This document shows, one piece after another, positions 43,338 to 51,480 of a stretch of DNA of 64,000 bases. The notes below the pieces were generated by a model. It was not told the DNA's origin. It saw only the letters and a program-made list of their open reading frames with translations, and made no database searches. Origin of the DNA: Pseudoclavibacter terrae (GTDB taxonomy: Bacteria > Actinomycetota > Actinomycetes > Actinomycetales > Microbacteriaceae). The stretch covers positions 1,064,515-1,128,514 of the forward strand of contig NZ_WBJX01000001.1 of assembly GCF_008831075.1 (NCBI RefSeq). Direction: 5' to 3'. The number at the start of each line of letters is the position of its first letter. Position 1 is the stretch's first letter. The position numbers were made by a program, and so were the translations under genes.

Positions 43338-43499
43338 TCAGTCCTTGGGCTCGCGCATCCTGACCAGCATCGAGAGGGTACGCCGCGCGACCTTGCCCCG
43401 TGGGCCGGTGCTGATTGCGCCTATAAGTGCGACGACACCCGTTGTCAGGGAGAGGAAAACGGTCGGGAAAGCAACTAGTGCCAGCGCCAAATCGGACAT
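43338..43499 (-). CDS. Small membrane protein, 53 aa
   Basis: MSDLALALVAFPTVFLSLTT continues with GVVALIGAISTGP to make one hydrophobic stretch of about 28 residues, then a short basic tail (RGKVARRTLSMLVRMREPKD). GGAGG lies 4-5 bases before the ATG, so translation is well supported. It is the only leftward gene in the element besides the integrase. A holin-like or toxin-like peptide is conceivable; nothing proves it. Confidence 0.5.
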   Translation of the reverse strand: MSDLALALVAFPTVFLSLTTGVVALIGAISTGPRGKVARRTLSMLVRMREPKD

Positions 43500-43639
43500 C
43501 AGGCCTCCGCCTGCATCTTGGTGCCCCGGTACGGCAGGGGGTGTTGCGGGGCCTTGCATACTGAGCCGATCAGGCGCTGTACCTGATGGCCCTGATCCTA
43601 GCTCGACCGATCGCGCGGAGCAACGCTAACGATCATTTA

Positions 43640-43698
43640 CGGACACGTGCTGATCGACGCCGATACTGGCTCGAAATCCGTAACTTTTTCCGTGTCCG
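43640..43698. repeat. Paired CGTGTCCG motifs upstream of the small recombinase gene
   Basis: CGGACACG (43640-43647) and CGTGTCCG (43691-43698) face each other across 43 bases, ending 42 bases before the recombinase start; both continue into an A/T-rich WAA. This is the arrangement expected of a res/invertase site or repressor operator. Confidence 0.55.
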
Positions 43699-43740
43699 AA
43701 ATCTATGTACTGTTAGCACCGTTTGTGTTACGCTCTGGGC

Positions 43741-44304
43741 GTGACTTCTCAGCGCATCGGGTACAGCCGCGTATCCACGACCGACCAGAACCCAGATTCT
43801 CAGAGGGATGCCCTCGAATCGGCAGCAGTGGACGCGATCCACGTCGATTTCTACACTGGCACGAAGGCGAGCCGCCCCCAGTGGGACATCGCACGCGGGA
43901 AGCTCCGTCGCGGCGACACTCTCGTAATCACTCGCTTGGACCGGCTGGGCCGCTCGACTCGCGACCTCCTCGAAATTGCCAAATGGTTGGAGGACAACGG
44001 CGTCCACCTCGAAGCCACCGAGCAGAAGATCGACACCGCTACACCGGAGGGGCGTCTCTTCTTCACCATGATTGCCGCATTCGCAGAGTTCGAGCACGGC
44101 ATGATGGTCAGCCGCACGAAAGATGGGCTGGCGGCGGCGCGTGCTCGCGGCCGCGTCGGCGGCAGGAAGCCGAAGCTCACCGAGCGCCAGCGCGCCGATA
44201 TCCGGAAGCGCTATGAGGCCAAGGCCAGCCCGACGGAGCTTGCAGAGGACTACGGCGTCAGCCGCCAGACCATCTACCGGGTAATCGGAGATGCCAAGGC
44301 ATAG
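43741..44304 (+). CDS. Small serine recombinase (resolvase/invertase family)
   Basis: A 187-aa recombinase. Catalytic Ser12 is in GYSRVSTTDQNPDSQR, with LVITRLDRLGRSTRDL, the long E helix starting AFAEFEHGMMVSRTKDG, and a C-terminal helix-turn-helix (SPTELAEDYGVSRQTIYRVI). All usual catalytic residues appear present. It may resolve or invert DNA of the element or of a plasmid ancestor. GTG 43741 was chosen because it places the catalytic region at the normal distance from the start. CGTGTCCG motifs flank the gene on both sides. Confidence 0.9.
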   Translation: MTSQRIGYSRVSTTDQNPDSQRDALESAAVDAIHVDFYTGTKASRPQWDIARGKLRRGDTLVITRLDRLGRSTRDLLEIAKWLEDNGVHLEATEQKIDTATPEGRLFFTMIAAFAEFEHGMMVSRTKDGLAAARARGRVGGRKPKLTERQRADIRKRYEAKASPTELAEDYGVSRQTIYRVIGDAKA

Positions 44305-44443
44305 CCGCTCCGCTCGCACGACCGGCCCCCGCCACGTGCGGGAGTTTCGTGTGTCCGCCGATGTGCCCCGTCTCCGAGCGGTCCGGGGCAGCAGGACCGA
44401 AATCGTTTTGACCCCTAGTGCCTTCAGCCGCCCGCGCGGGTCG

Positions 44444-44460
44444 GTGTCCGGAACGGACAC
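44444..44460. repeat. Perfect palindrome GTGTCCG-GAA-CGGACAC
   Basis: Two 7-base arms with a 3-base centre, 140 bases after the recombinase stop. It shares the CGTGTCCG core with the motifs at 43640 and 43691, so it is likely bound by the same protein. Confidence 0.6.
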
Positions 44461-44538
44461 GGGGTGTTTCTGATCGTTTCTGCGAATGACACATTTGAGG
44501 TGAATACATCGCTGACAATTGACCGGCATGATGGTGGG

Positions 44539-45399
44539 ATGAGCGAGGAATACAGATGGACGCCGCCCGGTCTCGCCGAAGCCGAGCTTGAAGCCTTCCT
44601 AACACCAGCCGTGGGCATGCCAAGCACTGCCATCCCGAGCATCGTGTCCTGGATCATCGACAGCGGGAGCTCGTCCGTTCACAACTACGTCGACTGGGAT
44701 TGGGTGCAACAGTTTCAGGCAGCATCTGGGCGTGTCGTCAGCGGCGTTGGCCAGAGCCACGTCCATCTGAGCGATGCACGCCGAGTCTTGGCGGAGCTTC
44801 CGGAAGAGACGCTGACCTTCGTAGTCGACTACAAGCTCAGCGCGGTGCCGTTTGCGCGTAGGGGCTCTTACTCCAAAGTCAAGCAGCTAGAGAAGCTTCT
44901 CCACGACGCCCGCTCTACTTGGGAGGTCGGCGAGCGAGCCGGAAGGTGTGGTCTCGTCGAGCGCCTACCAGGTGGGGTACGCCTTGTCGTCGAAAGCGTG
45001 ATGACCGGACAAGATCGCGCCAGTAGCCTCTTGAGGCGAGCTTGGGAGAGCGCGTTTAGCCCCCAGCCTTCGGCGAGTCATGCATACTACGATGCCGTGC
45101 GCGCGGTCGAGGTGCTGTCCGGTCCTCTCATCTCGAACAATGACCGTGCGGCCACGCTGGGGAAGGACATCAACGTCCTTCGGGGACAACACGCGAAGTG
45201 GCGCTTCGCTTTGAGTGGCAGCCAATCGATCGACCAAGTGCTCGGAGCTATGCAGCTCCTGTGGCACTCCCAGAACGACCGGCACGGACGCGAGGACTAC
45301 GAGGATGTCTCCATCGAAGAGGCGCGAGCAGCGGTGCTCTTAGCTTCAACGCTTGTTGGATGGCTCGCTCAAGGGGCGCTCTCGAAGATCGAGCGTTAG
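44539..45399 (+). CDS. Uncharacterised protein next to the restriction gene, possible abortive-infection-like
   Basis: A 286-aa protein I do not recognise as a defined family. The N-terminal part is helical (GLAEAELEAFLTPAVG), and the middle contains VVDYKLSAVPFARRGSYSKV. The C-terminal 90 residues (NDRAATLGKDINVLRGQHAK, then LGAMQLLWHSQNDRHGRED) resemble in feel the Abi-C/HEPN-type tails of abortive infection proteins, a weak similarity only. ATG 44539 is uncertain; an in-frame upstream start would add 25 residues. It is separated by 185 bases from the Type IIG gene it precedes. Confidence 0.55.
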   Translation: MSEEYRWTPPGLAEAELEAFLTPAVGMPSTAIPSIVSWIIDSGSSSVHNYVDWDWVQQFQAASGRVVSGVGQSHVHLSDARRVLAELPEETLTFVVDYKLSAVPFARRGSYSKVKQLEKLLHDARSTWEVGERAGRCGLVERLPGGVRLVVESVMTGQDRASSLLRRAWESAFSPQPSASHAYYDAVRAVEVLSGPLISNNDRAATLGKDINVLRGQHAKWRFALSGSQSIDQVLGAMQLLWHSQNDRHGREDYEDVSIEEARAAVLLASTLVGWLAQGALSKIER

Positions 45400-45584
45400 A
45401 GCCATGCGGACGCCGCGCGGAGGTCCTTTCGCCTTCACCCGCCCACGTACCCGGGTCTAGGCGGGAAACGCCGAGGCCCGTGCTGTCCTAAGCTCAGATT
45501 CAGCGCTGGAAGGCCCGGGCGCTGAGACCAGATTTAAGCCGCTAAGCAATATGCGTCAGAGCGGACGCCCCAGGAGGGAACCCC

Positions 45585-48500
45585 ATGGATGACGTTGCGA
45601 TGCCGGTGTCGTTGAAGGCAAGGGTCCAGAATTTCGCCGAGCGCCAGATGGAGCTGTTCCGCGAGAACTACAAGGAAGCTTCTACTCGAATCGAGTTCGT
45701 TGACCCGCTGCTCGCCGCATTGGGTTGGGACGTAAGCAACGATGCGGGTCTGGCTGAGCGCTTCAAAGATGTCGTAGTTGAACCCGCTCAAGAAGTGGAT
45801 GGACACAATCGCGCCCCCGACTATGCGCTAAGGGTAGACGGCGTCCGCAGGTTCTTCGTGGAGGCGAAGAAACCCAAGATCCCCCTCAAGAATCACAAGG
45901 ACTCTGCGTTTCAGGCACGCGGTTACGCTTGGTCGGCCCAGCTGCCGGTCGTCGTCCTGACGAACTTCAGCGAGATCGCAGTCTACGACGGCCGGCTTCG
46001 GCCCAAGCCGGGAGATCCGGCAAGCAAGGCCAGACTCCTCTACATTACCTGGGATCAGCTTGAGGAGCGATGGGGTGAGCTGTACGCGCTGGTCGGACGC
46101 GAGTCAGTTGCGTCCGGTGCGCTGGAACTGTTTGTTAAGGCGTCTGGAAACAAGGGCGGCACTGAGCGGATCGACCGGGTCTTTCTCCGGGACCTGGAGG
46201 AGACGCGTCAGACTCTGCTTGCCCATGTCGCCGTTCGAAACCCCCACCTCACGGATTCGGAGCTGCTTCGGTCGATCCAGCTGACTCTGGACAGGATGAT
46301 TTTTCTCCGCTTTTGCGAGGACCGCGGCATGGAGCGCTTCGGCGCGGTTCGAACGGCCGTCAACTCTCAAAACCCCCGCGCCGCGCTTCAAACCTTGTAC
46401 CGCGAGGCAGACGCACGCTACAACTCGGGCCTCTTCCACTTCGACGTCGAGGCGGGTCGAGTCGATCCAGATCTCTTGACTTTGAACTTGAACATAGACG
46501 ATGACGTCATTCGGAAGACCGTAGAACGGTTCTACCCTCCTCAGTCTCCATACGCCTTTTCCGTCATGCCTGTTGAAGTGCTCGGTCGGGCCTACGAGTC
46601 CTTCCTCTCTTGGCGGATCACACGCGCCGGTGGGAAAGTTGCTCTGGAGCAGAAGCCCGAGGTCCGGAAGGCGGGGGGCGTCTACTACACACCGGAGTGG
46701 TTGACGCGGGAAACTGTCAAACGTGTCCTCGACCCGCTGCTGGCCGGGCGAACGCCGGAGTCCATGGCTCGCAAGCCGCTTCGACTGCTAGACCCGTCGT
46801 GCGGGTCGGGGAGTTTTCTTGTCGTCGGCTACAGGTACCTGCTGGACTGGCACCTCGCCCAGTACGCCAAGGACGCTCAGCGCTGGCTTCCCACTTCTCG
46901 CCGCCAAACAAACGTCCGACTCAGGAAGAACCGTAACGGTGAGCTAGCGCTGACCGCCCGGGAACGTAAACGGATACTCACCGACCACATCCACGGAGTG
47001 GACATCGACGCGCAGGCGGTTGAGGTGGCCAAGCTGTCGCTCCTCCTGACATTCATGGAGGACGAGGAACCCTCCGATGCTAGCGTCGCGCTCACAGGTT
47101 TCAAAGACCGGATCCTGCCAGATATTGAAGCTAACGTGCGCTGCGGGAACAGCCTCATCGGTCACGATGTACTGACCGATGACGAGCTGTTGGACGTGGA
47201 CGATCCTGCCCGCACGAAGCTGAACCCATTTGACTGGCGCGCCTTCGGCTTCGAATTCGATGCCGTCGTGGGCAATCCGCCATGGCTTATGGCGGGCTAC
47301 GAGACGACTGCACGCAGCCTCAAGTACCTGAAGTCCAAGTATTCCAGCTATACGGGCAAGGCCGACCTCTACTACCTTTTCATCGAGCGGTCGATCAACC
47401 TGTTGACACCGAACGGGCGTATCGGCTTGGTAGTGCCCAACAAAATGTTCGCGACAGGATCGGCGAAGGGACTCCGATCTCTGCTCAGCCACTCACCTCT
47501 CGTCGAGTCGATCGTCAATTTCGGCGCGGAGCAGCTGTTCGAGGGTGCAACGAATTACTCCCAGATCCTGATCCTGGACAAGAACACGGCGGCTTCAAGC
47601 ACTTTGAGCTACACCCGAGCGGTGAAGTACATGGCTGCCAGTCAGTCTTGGGGCATCGAGCGCGCGCGCTTGAACTCCGAACCCTGGGATCTGTCGTCGC
47701 CGATCTCGCGAGCGGTCTATCAGCGGATGGAGCATGGCGCGACGCGTTTGGATGAGATCGCGACTGGCTTCGACAACGGCGTGCAGACGGGCAGAGACCC
47801 GTTGATGATTCTCTCAAAGGATGAGGCGACGGCTCTAAGACTTGAGCCTGAGTTCCTGCGACCGCTGGTTAGAGGACGCCATATTCGCGATGGTCGAGTC
47901 ACCCCGGGTGGGGAAGTGATCGTGTTCCCCTACAAAGAGATCGATGGTCGCTACGTCGTACTGACGCCCTCACAGCTGACTCGCGCACCCTGGCTCCAGG
48001 CCTATCTTGAAAGCATCCGAACCGAGCTACAAAAGAGGAAGTGGTTCGGTCAGTCTGCTACAGATCTCACCGGACAGTGGTGGGGGCTGATGTTCGTTGA
48101 GGAGCCGGCCGCGTTCAACGAGCTGCACCTGGTGACCCCGGCCTTCACCAGGATCGCGTCGTTCGCCGTCGGTGGTCGTGAACTGTTCCCGACAGGTACA
48201 GCGGGTGTCACAGGGGTGAGGTTGCCGAGTGGCTACGACCCAAAGCCGCTCCTGGCGCTCCTGAACTCCCCGTTGCTTTCGGCATACGCTCTTGGCCACA
48301 GCCCTGAGTACCAGGGAGGCTTCCGGAAATTCTCAAAGCCGTACATTGACTCGCTGCCCATCAAGGGGCATGCGGCTGGGGAGCGAGGAACCTGGGACAG
48401 GCTCGGCGACCTATGGGAGAAGAGGATGCAGCTACCTCCAGGGGCAAGCCGAGCCATCGTAGATACGCGCATCTCAGACTTAGTCTTGGAACTTTACGGC

Positions 48501-48590
48501 GTCTCGCAGACAGAGCTACATGCCCTCCAAGTCAGCGTCGAGCCCTTGGCCGATCCGATGGAAACGTCCGATCCGCACCCAGATCTTTGA
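45585..48590 (+). CDS. Type IIG restriction-modification enzyme (Eco57I-like)
   Basis: A 1001-aa single-chain restriction endonuclease/adenine-N6 methyltransferase. The N-terminal nuclease of the PD-(D/E)xK type has Asp79 and Glu93-x-Lys95 (APDYALRVDG, FFVEAKKP). The methyltransferase motif I DPSCGSGSF is at 403-411 and the motif IV NPPW at 564-567. FLVVGYRYLLDWHLA and GVDIDAQAVEVAKLSLLLTF support the fold. The last 300 residues form the TaqI-like target-recognition region (SPEYQGGFRKFSKPYIDSLP). AGGAGGGA lies just before ATG 45585. It would cut unmodified foreign DNA; the recognition site cannot be predicted. Confidence 0.9.
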   Translation: MDDVAMPVSLKARVQNFAERQMELFRENYKEASTRIEFVDPLLAALGWDVSNDAGLAERFKDVVVEPAQEVDGHNRAPDYALRVDGVRRFFVEAKKPKIPLKNHKDSAFQARGYAWSAQLPVVVLTNFSEIAVYDGRLRPKPGDPASKARLLYITWDQLEERWGELYALVGRESVASGALELFVKASGNKGGTERIDRVFLRDLEETRQTLLAHVAVRNPHLTDSELLRSIQLTLDRMIFLRFCEDRGMERFGAVRTAVNSQNPRAALQTLYREADARYNSGLFHFDVEAGRVDPDLLTLNLNIDDDVIRKTVERFYPPQSPYAFSVMPVEVLGRAYESFLSWRITRAGGKVALEQKPEVRKAGGVYYTPEWLTRETVKRVLDPLLAGRTPESMARKPLRLLDPSCGSGSFLVVGYRYLLDWHLAQYAKDAQRWLPTSRRQTNVRLRKNRNGELALTARERKRILTDHIHGVDIDAQAVEVAKLSLLLTFMEDEEPSDASVALTGFKDRILPDIEANVRCGNSLIGHDVLTDDELLDVDDPARTKLNPFDWRAFGFEFDAVVGNPPWLMAGYETTARSLKYLKSKYSSYTGKADLYYLFIERSINLLTPNGRIGLVVPNKMFATGSAKGLRSLLSHSPLVESIVNFGAEQLFEGATNYSQILILDKNTAASSTLSYTRAVKYMAASQSWGIERARLNSEPWDLSSPISRAVYQRMEHGATRLDEIATGFDNGVQTGRDPLMILSKDEATALRLEPEFLRPLVRGRHIRDGRVTPGGEVIVFPYKEIDGRYVVLTPSQLTRAPWLQAYLESIRTELQKRKWFGQSATDLTGQWWGLMFVEEPAAFNELHLVTPAFTRIASFAVGGRELFPTGTAGVTGVRLPSGYDPKPLLALLNSPLLSAYALGHSPEYQGGFRKFSKPYIDSLPIKGHAAGERGTWDRLGDLWEKRMQLPPGASRAIVDTRISDLVLELYGVSQTELHALQVSVEPLADPMETSDPHPDL

Positions 48591-48670
48591 AGTCGAGACG
48601 GCGTCCTATGCGATCTGGATAGGCCGGAGGTCCGAGTGTACTTTTCCGGGTGCTGCCGGACGGCATGGGC

Positions 48671-50251
48671 CTACTCGTTCCAGCTTGCCAGCTCCTGCGC
48701 GTCGTCGATTTCCGGGTCGAGATGGGGTGACTTCAAAAAGCTGACGCTTAGCCGGTCCACGGCAGCCCGCCTCCCGGGTGCGACTCGAACCCTGACGTAC
48801 TCCCGCGCATAGAGGGTCTGCTCTGCGATCGTCATAGCGTCAAGACGTGCACCGACGGCTCGCCTAAGCGTGACGCCAGCGTCCAGACTCGCGGTTATCT
48901 TCCCCGTCTCAGGGTCGCGGCTGAACATGTCCGCCCGCAAGTCGGACAGCTGGCCGCGACTCTCAAGGGCAAGACCGCCCCGCTCTTCCGCGAGCTTCGA
49001 AAGTGCGCGCTCTTGCTTGGCGATACGGGCTTGAATCTGGGGTACACCCTCTGTCGCTTCCTCTAGGACGTCCAACAAGCGCTCGATGCTTCCCCGGGCC
49101 CGGTTCATCTCAGCTTCGATCTCAGCCGCGCGCCCCGTCGAAGTCGCCTGATCGTCAGGCAGCGGTGCTTCACAGATGGCACGGATGAGTGCGCCCCGGA
49201 CGTAAGGCTCGACGATGTCCATGCGCACAGAGGAATGCTGGTCGCCATGCGACGCTCCAGCGCGTCTCTCATAGCTCGGCCGGCACCGGAGATACATCGT
49301 GCCGTTGCTACTGCCAGATCTAAGGGGCAAGCCGCATGCGCAGAGGACGAGCCCGGCGCTGAGGTATTTCTTGACTCCGCCGCCGAACTGGCCCGGATGC
49401 TTCTGCTGTATGCCTCGCAGCGTGTCCCGCGCTTCAAGGTAGACCTTGCCCTGGACGATCTCCGGCCATGCGCCCTTCTCCCGAACCAAGCTCGCACCCG
49501 CGCCGCTCGTGCGAACTCCGATGTTGCGTTCACGCAGCAGCAGTGCCTTCAACATCGTTACGTTGTAGGTGTTTCCGCCTCTGCGCTTGACCGGACGCTT
49601 CGGATTTCTATCCTCAGCAACTGGTGAACGGATGCCCTTCTTCTCCCAGTCCCGGACGATACTGTTGAGAGTCTCTCCTCTGATCACGGCGGCGTAGGCC
49701 TCGCGAAGGTGCTCGGCCTCGCTCTCGCGGATGGTCACACGATCTTTCTCGTACCCGAAGGGGCGAGGCCCCCAGAGTGGCAATCCAAGAATTCGCTGAG
49801 CGTCGAAGCGCGCGTTCAGCCTCATTTTTTTGAGGTCACTCTCGTAGCTGGCAAACAGTCCGGTGATGCCCGCGTTCAATCGGTCGGTTGGCTTACTAAG
49901 GTCCAACACAGCACCGCTGGTGCTGAAGTGCCAGAGCACTCCACGATCTGCGCTGATCTTGGCGAAGGCCGCACGCTCGTGGTCCTCTCGCGCTAGGCGC
50001 GTCTGCTCGGTCGCTACGACCACATCCACAGCTCCAGACTGCACGAGCTGTGCCAGTTCTTTGAAGCGAGGGCGCTCCAGTCCCTGGTAAGCACTCACAG
50101 TACCTTCGTCAAGCTCGGCTACGACCTTGTAGTTCGCCTTCTCTGCCAGCTTCAGGCATGCCGCTAGCTGGTTGCCGGTCTTGTCCACGGAGTTGTCATC
50201 TTCAGAGATTCGAGCGTAGAGCGCGGCGCGTGGTTGCTCTTGGACTGCCAT
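48671..50251 (-). CDS. Large serine integrase
   Basis: A 526-aa site-specific recombinase that should integrate and excise the element. Ser16 in LYARISEDDN is the catalytic nucleophile. VVATEQTRLAREDHERAAF and the helical GLFASYESDLKKMRLNARFD form the rest of the resolvase domain. A recombinase domain (PLWGPRPFGYEKD) follows, then a zinc-ribbon (CACGLPLRSG, MYLRCRPSYE) and a coiled coil (LDVLEEATEGVPQIQ). It starts 22 bases inside attR and reads away from it, as expected. No excision factor is recognised. Confidence 0.93.
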   Translation of the reverse strand: MAVQEQPRAALYARISEDDNSVDKTGNQLAACLKLAEKANYKVVAELDEGTVSAYQGLERPRFKELAQLVQSGAVDVVVATEQTRLAREDHERAAFAKISADRGVLWHFSTSGAVLDLSKPTDRLNAGITGLFASYESDLKKMRLNARFDAQRILGLPLWGPRPFGYEKDRVTIRESEAEHLREAYAAVIRGETLNSIVRDWEKKGIRSPVAEDRNPKRPVKRRGGNTYNVTMLKALLLRERNIGVRTSGAGASLVREKGAWPEIVQGKVYLEARDTLRGIQQKHPGQFGGGVKKYLSAGLVLCACGLPLRSGSSNGTMYLRCRPSYERRAGASHGDQHSSVRMDIVEPYVRGALIRAICEAPLPDDQATSTGRAAEIEAEMNRARGSIERLLDVLEEATEGVPQIQARIAKQERALSKLAEERGGLALESRGQLSDLRADMFSRDPETGKITASLDAGVTLRRAVGARLDAMTIAEQTLYAREYVRVRVAPGRRAAVDRLSVSFLKSPHLDPEIDDAQELASWNE

Positions 50252-50261
50252 AGCGTGAAGC

Positions 50262-50284
50262 TTAGTTCAGGTATGCCTGGCATG
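50262..50284. other. attR, right attachment site
   Basis: Element TTAGTTCAGGT meets chromosomal GCCTGGCATG across the central AT at 50273-50274; cpaF resumes immediately. Confidence 0.85.
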
Positions 50285-50620
50285 TGCAGCATCCACGCCA
50301 ACTCGGCTCGGGACGCGCTCATCAAGCTGTCGACGCTGCCGCTCCTGGCTGGGCGCAACATCGACAGCGCGTTCGTCGTGCCGACGGTCGCCAGCTGCAT
50401 CGACCTCGTGGTGCACCTGGAGATGACCGCTTCAGGGGCTCGACACGTGGGCGAGATCCTCGCACCCACGGGTGTCGCGACGGGTCAGATCATCGAGGCG
50501 GCGACGCTCTTCCGCCGCGGTCGCGGGCAGCTCGAATCCACGGGGTCCCCGCCGCCACGCATCGCGAAGTACGAGGCGCGCGGTCTCGACCCTGCTCGAA
50601 TTCTTCGGAGGTCCCTGTGA
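50275..50620 (+). pseudogene. cpaF: 3' portion of cpaF/tadA
   Basis: It resumes the ATPase with PGMCSIHANSARDALIKL, including the SIHANS histidine segment found in VirB11-like ATPases, then PTVASCIDLVVHLEM and a normal C-terminus. Fused to the upstream part at the AT it gives 1230 bases, that is 409 codons plus stop, in one frame with no extra or missing base. Its stop TGA overlaps the tadB start by 4 bases. Confidence 0.92.
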
Positions 50621-51480
50621 ACGTGCTGCTCGCGCTCGTCATGGGCGCGGGTGTCTCCAGCATCGTGAGTGCGTGGCTCTGGCCTCGGAGCGCCGAGCGC
50701 GTCGAGTGCCGTGCCTCCCGCGTCGACGACTTCCGCGCCGACCTGCGGCGTGCAGGCTTCGAGCGTGTTCCTGTGGCCGCCTTCGCGGGCGCCGCGGGTG
50801 TCCTCGGTCTCACGCTCGGCGCCGCAGGACTCGCGCTCACCGGTGTGATCGCCGTCGCCGTGCTGGCCTTCCTCGCGGGCTGCGCCGGCCCGTTCGCGAT
50901 CGTCCGTATGCGTTCCGTGCAGCGGCGCAGCCGCAACCGTCTCGTCTGGCCGGACGTCATCGACCACCTCGTCGCTTCCGTCCGGTCCGGCGTGGCTCTG
51001 CCGGAGGGAGTCGCGAGCCTGGCGGAGTCTGGCCCGGCCGTGCTGCGCGACGACTTCGCCGCCTTCACGAGGCAGTACCGCCTCACGGGAAGCTTCCGTG
51101 TCGCGCTGGACGACCTCAAGGAACGGCTCGCAGACCCAACCGCCGACCGCATCCTCGAAACACTCCGCATGTCCAGGGACGTCGGCGGCGCCGAGCTCCC
51201 CACGGTGCTCAAGAGCCTCGGCAGCTACCTCCGCGAAGAGCAAGCGGTGCGCCACGAAGTCGAGGCGAAGCAGTCCTGGGTCATGAACGCCGCAAAGCTC
51301 GGATCAGCCGCACCCTGGATCGTCCTGCTCATGCTGGCCACGCGGCCGGAAGCCGCCACCGCCTTCAACAGCTACGAAGGTGCCGTCGTCATCCTCATCG
51401 GCCTCGCCACGACAGTCCTCGCCTACCTCGTGATGCTCCGGATCGCGAAGCTGAAAGACGACCGCAGGTGGTTCGCATGA
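50617..51480 (+). CDS. tadB: Tad pilus inner-membrane protein TadB (type II secretion F domain)
   Basis: A 287-aa membrane protein that forms the assembly platform with TadC. Hydrophobic helices near residues 1-17, 60-90 and at the end (LATTVLAYLVMLRIAKL) frame a T2SSF domain with VIDHLVASVRSGVALPEGVA, FRVALDDLKERLADPTADRI and the C-terminal text AKQSWVMNAAKLGSAAPW. GTG 50617 lies in the 4-base overlap GTGA with cpaF. It needs an intact CpaF for function. Confidence 0.85.
   Translation: MNVLLALVMGAGVSSIVSAWLWPRSAERVECRASRVDDFRADLRRAGFERVPVAAFAGAAGVLGLTLGAAGLALTGVIAVAVLAFLAGCAGPFAIVRMRSVQRRSRNRLVWPDVIDHLVASVRSGVALPEGVASLAESGPAVLRDDFAAFTRQYRLTGSFRVALDDLKERLADPTADRILETLRMSRDVGGAELPTVLKSLGSYLREEQAVRHEVEAKQSWVMNAAKLGSAAPWIVLLMLATRPEAATAFNSYEGAVVILIGLATTVLAYLVMLRIAKLKDDRRWFA

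Larger units (their letters stand above)
39892..50274. mobile_element. 10.4-kb integrative element of the large-serine-integrase type, inserted in cpaF
   Basis: The boundaries are the shared AT of GGCAT|ACC (39890-39891) and GGTAT|GCC (50273-50274). Joining the outer flanks gives GGCATGCC and restores a continuous cpaF frame, while joining the inner ends gives the palindromic attP TTCAGGTATACCTGAA. Contents: phage-like small genes rightward, a small membrane protein leftward, a small serine recombinase, an unknown protein, a Type IIG restriction-modification gene, and the integrase leftward beside attR. No capsid, portal or tail genes and no conjugation genes are present. The base composition is visibly less GC-rich than the flanks. 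Confidence 0.92.

Noticed and set aside
43295-44460. CRISPR-like or transposon-end repeats around the small recombinase
   Set aside because: There are only a few short motifs in different orientations with irregular spacing, no spacers and no cas genes; recombinase or operator sites explain them better.
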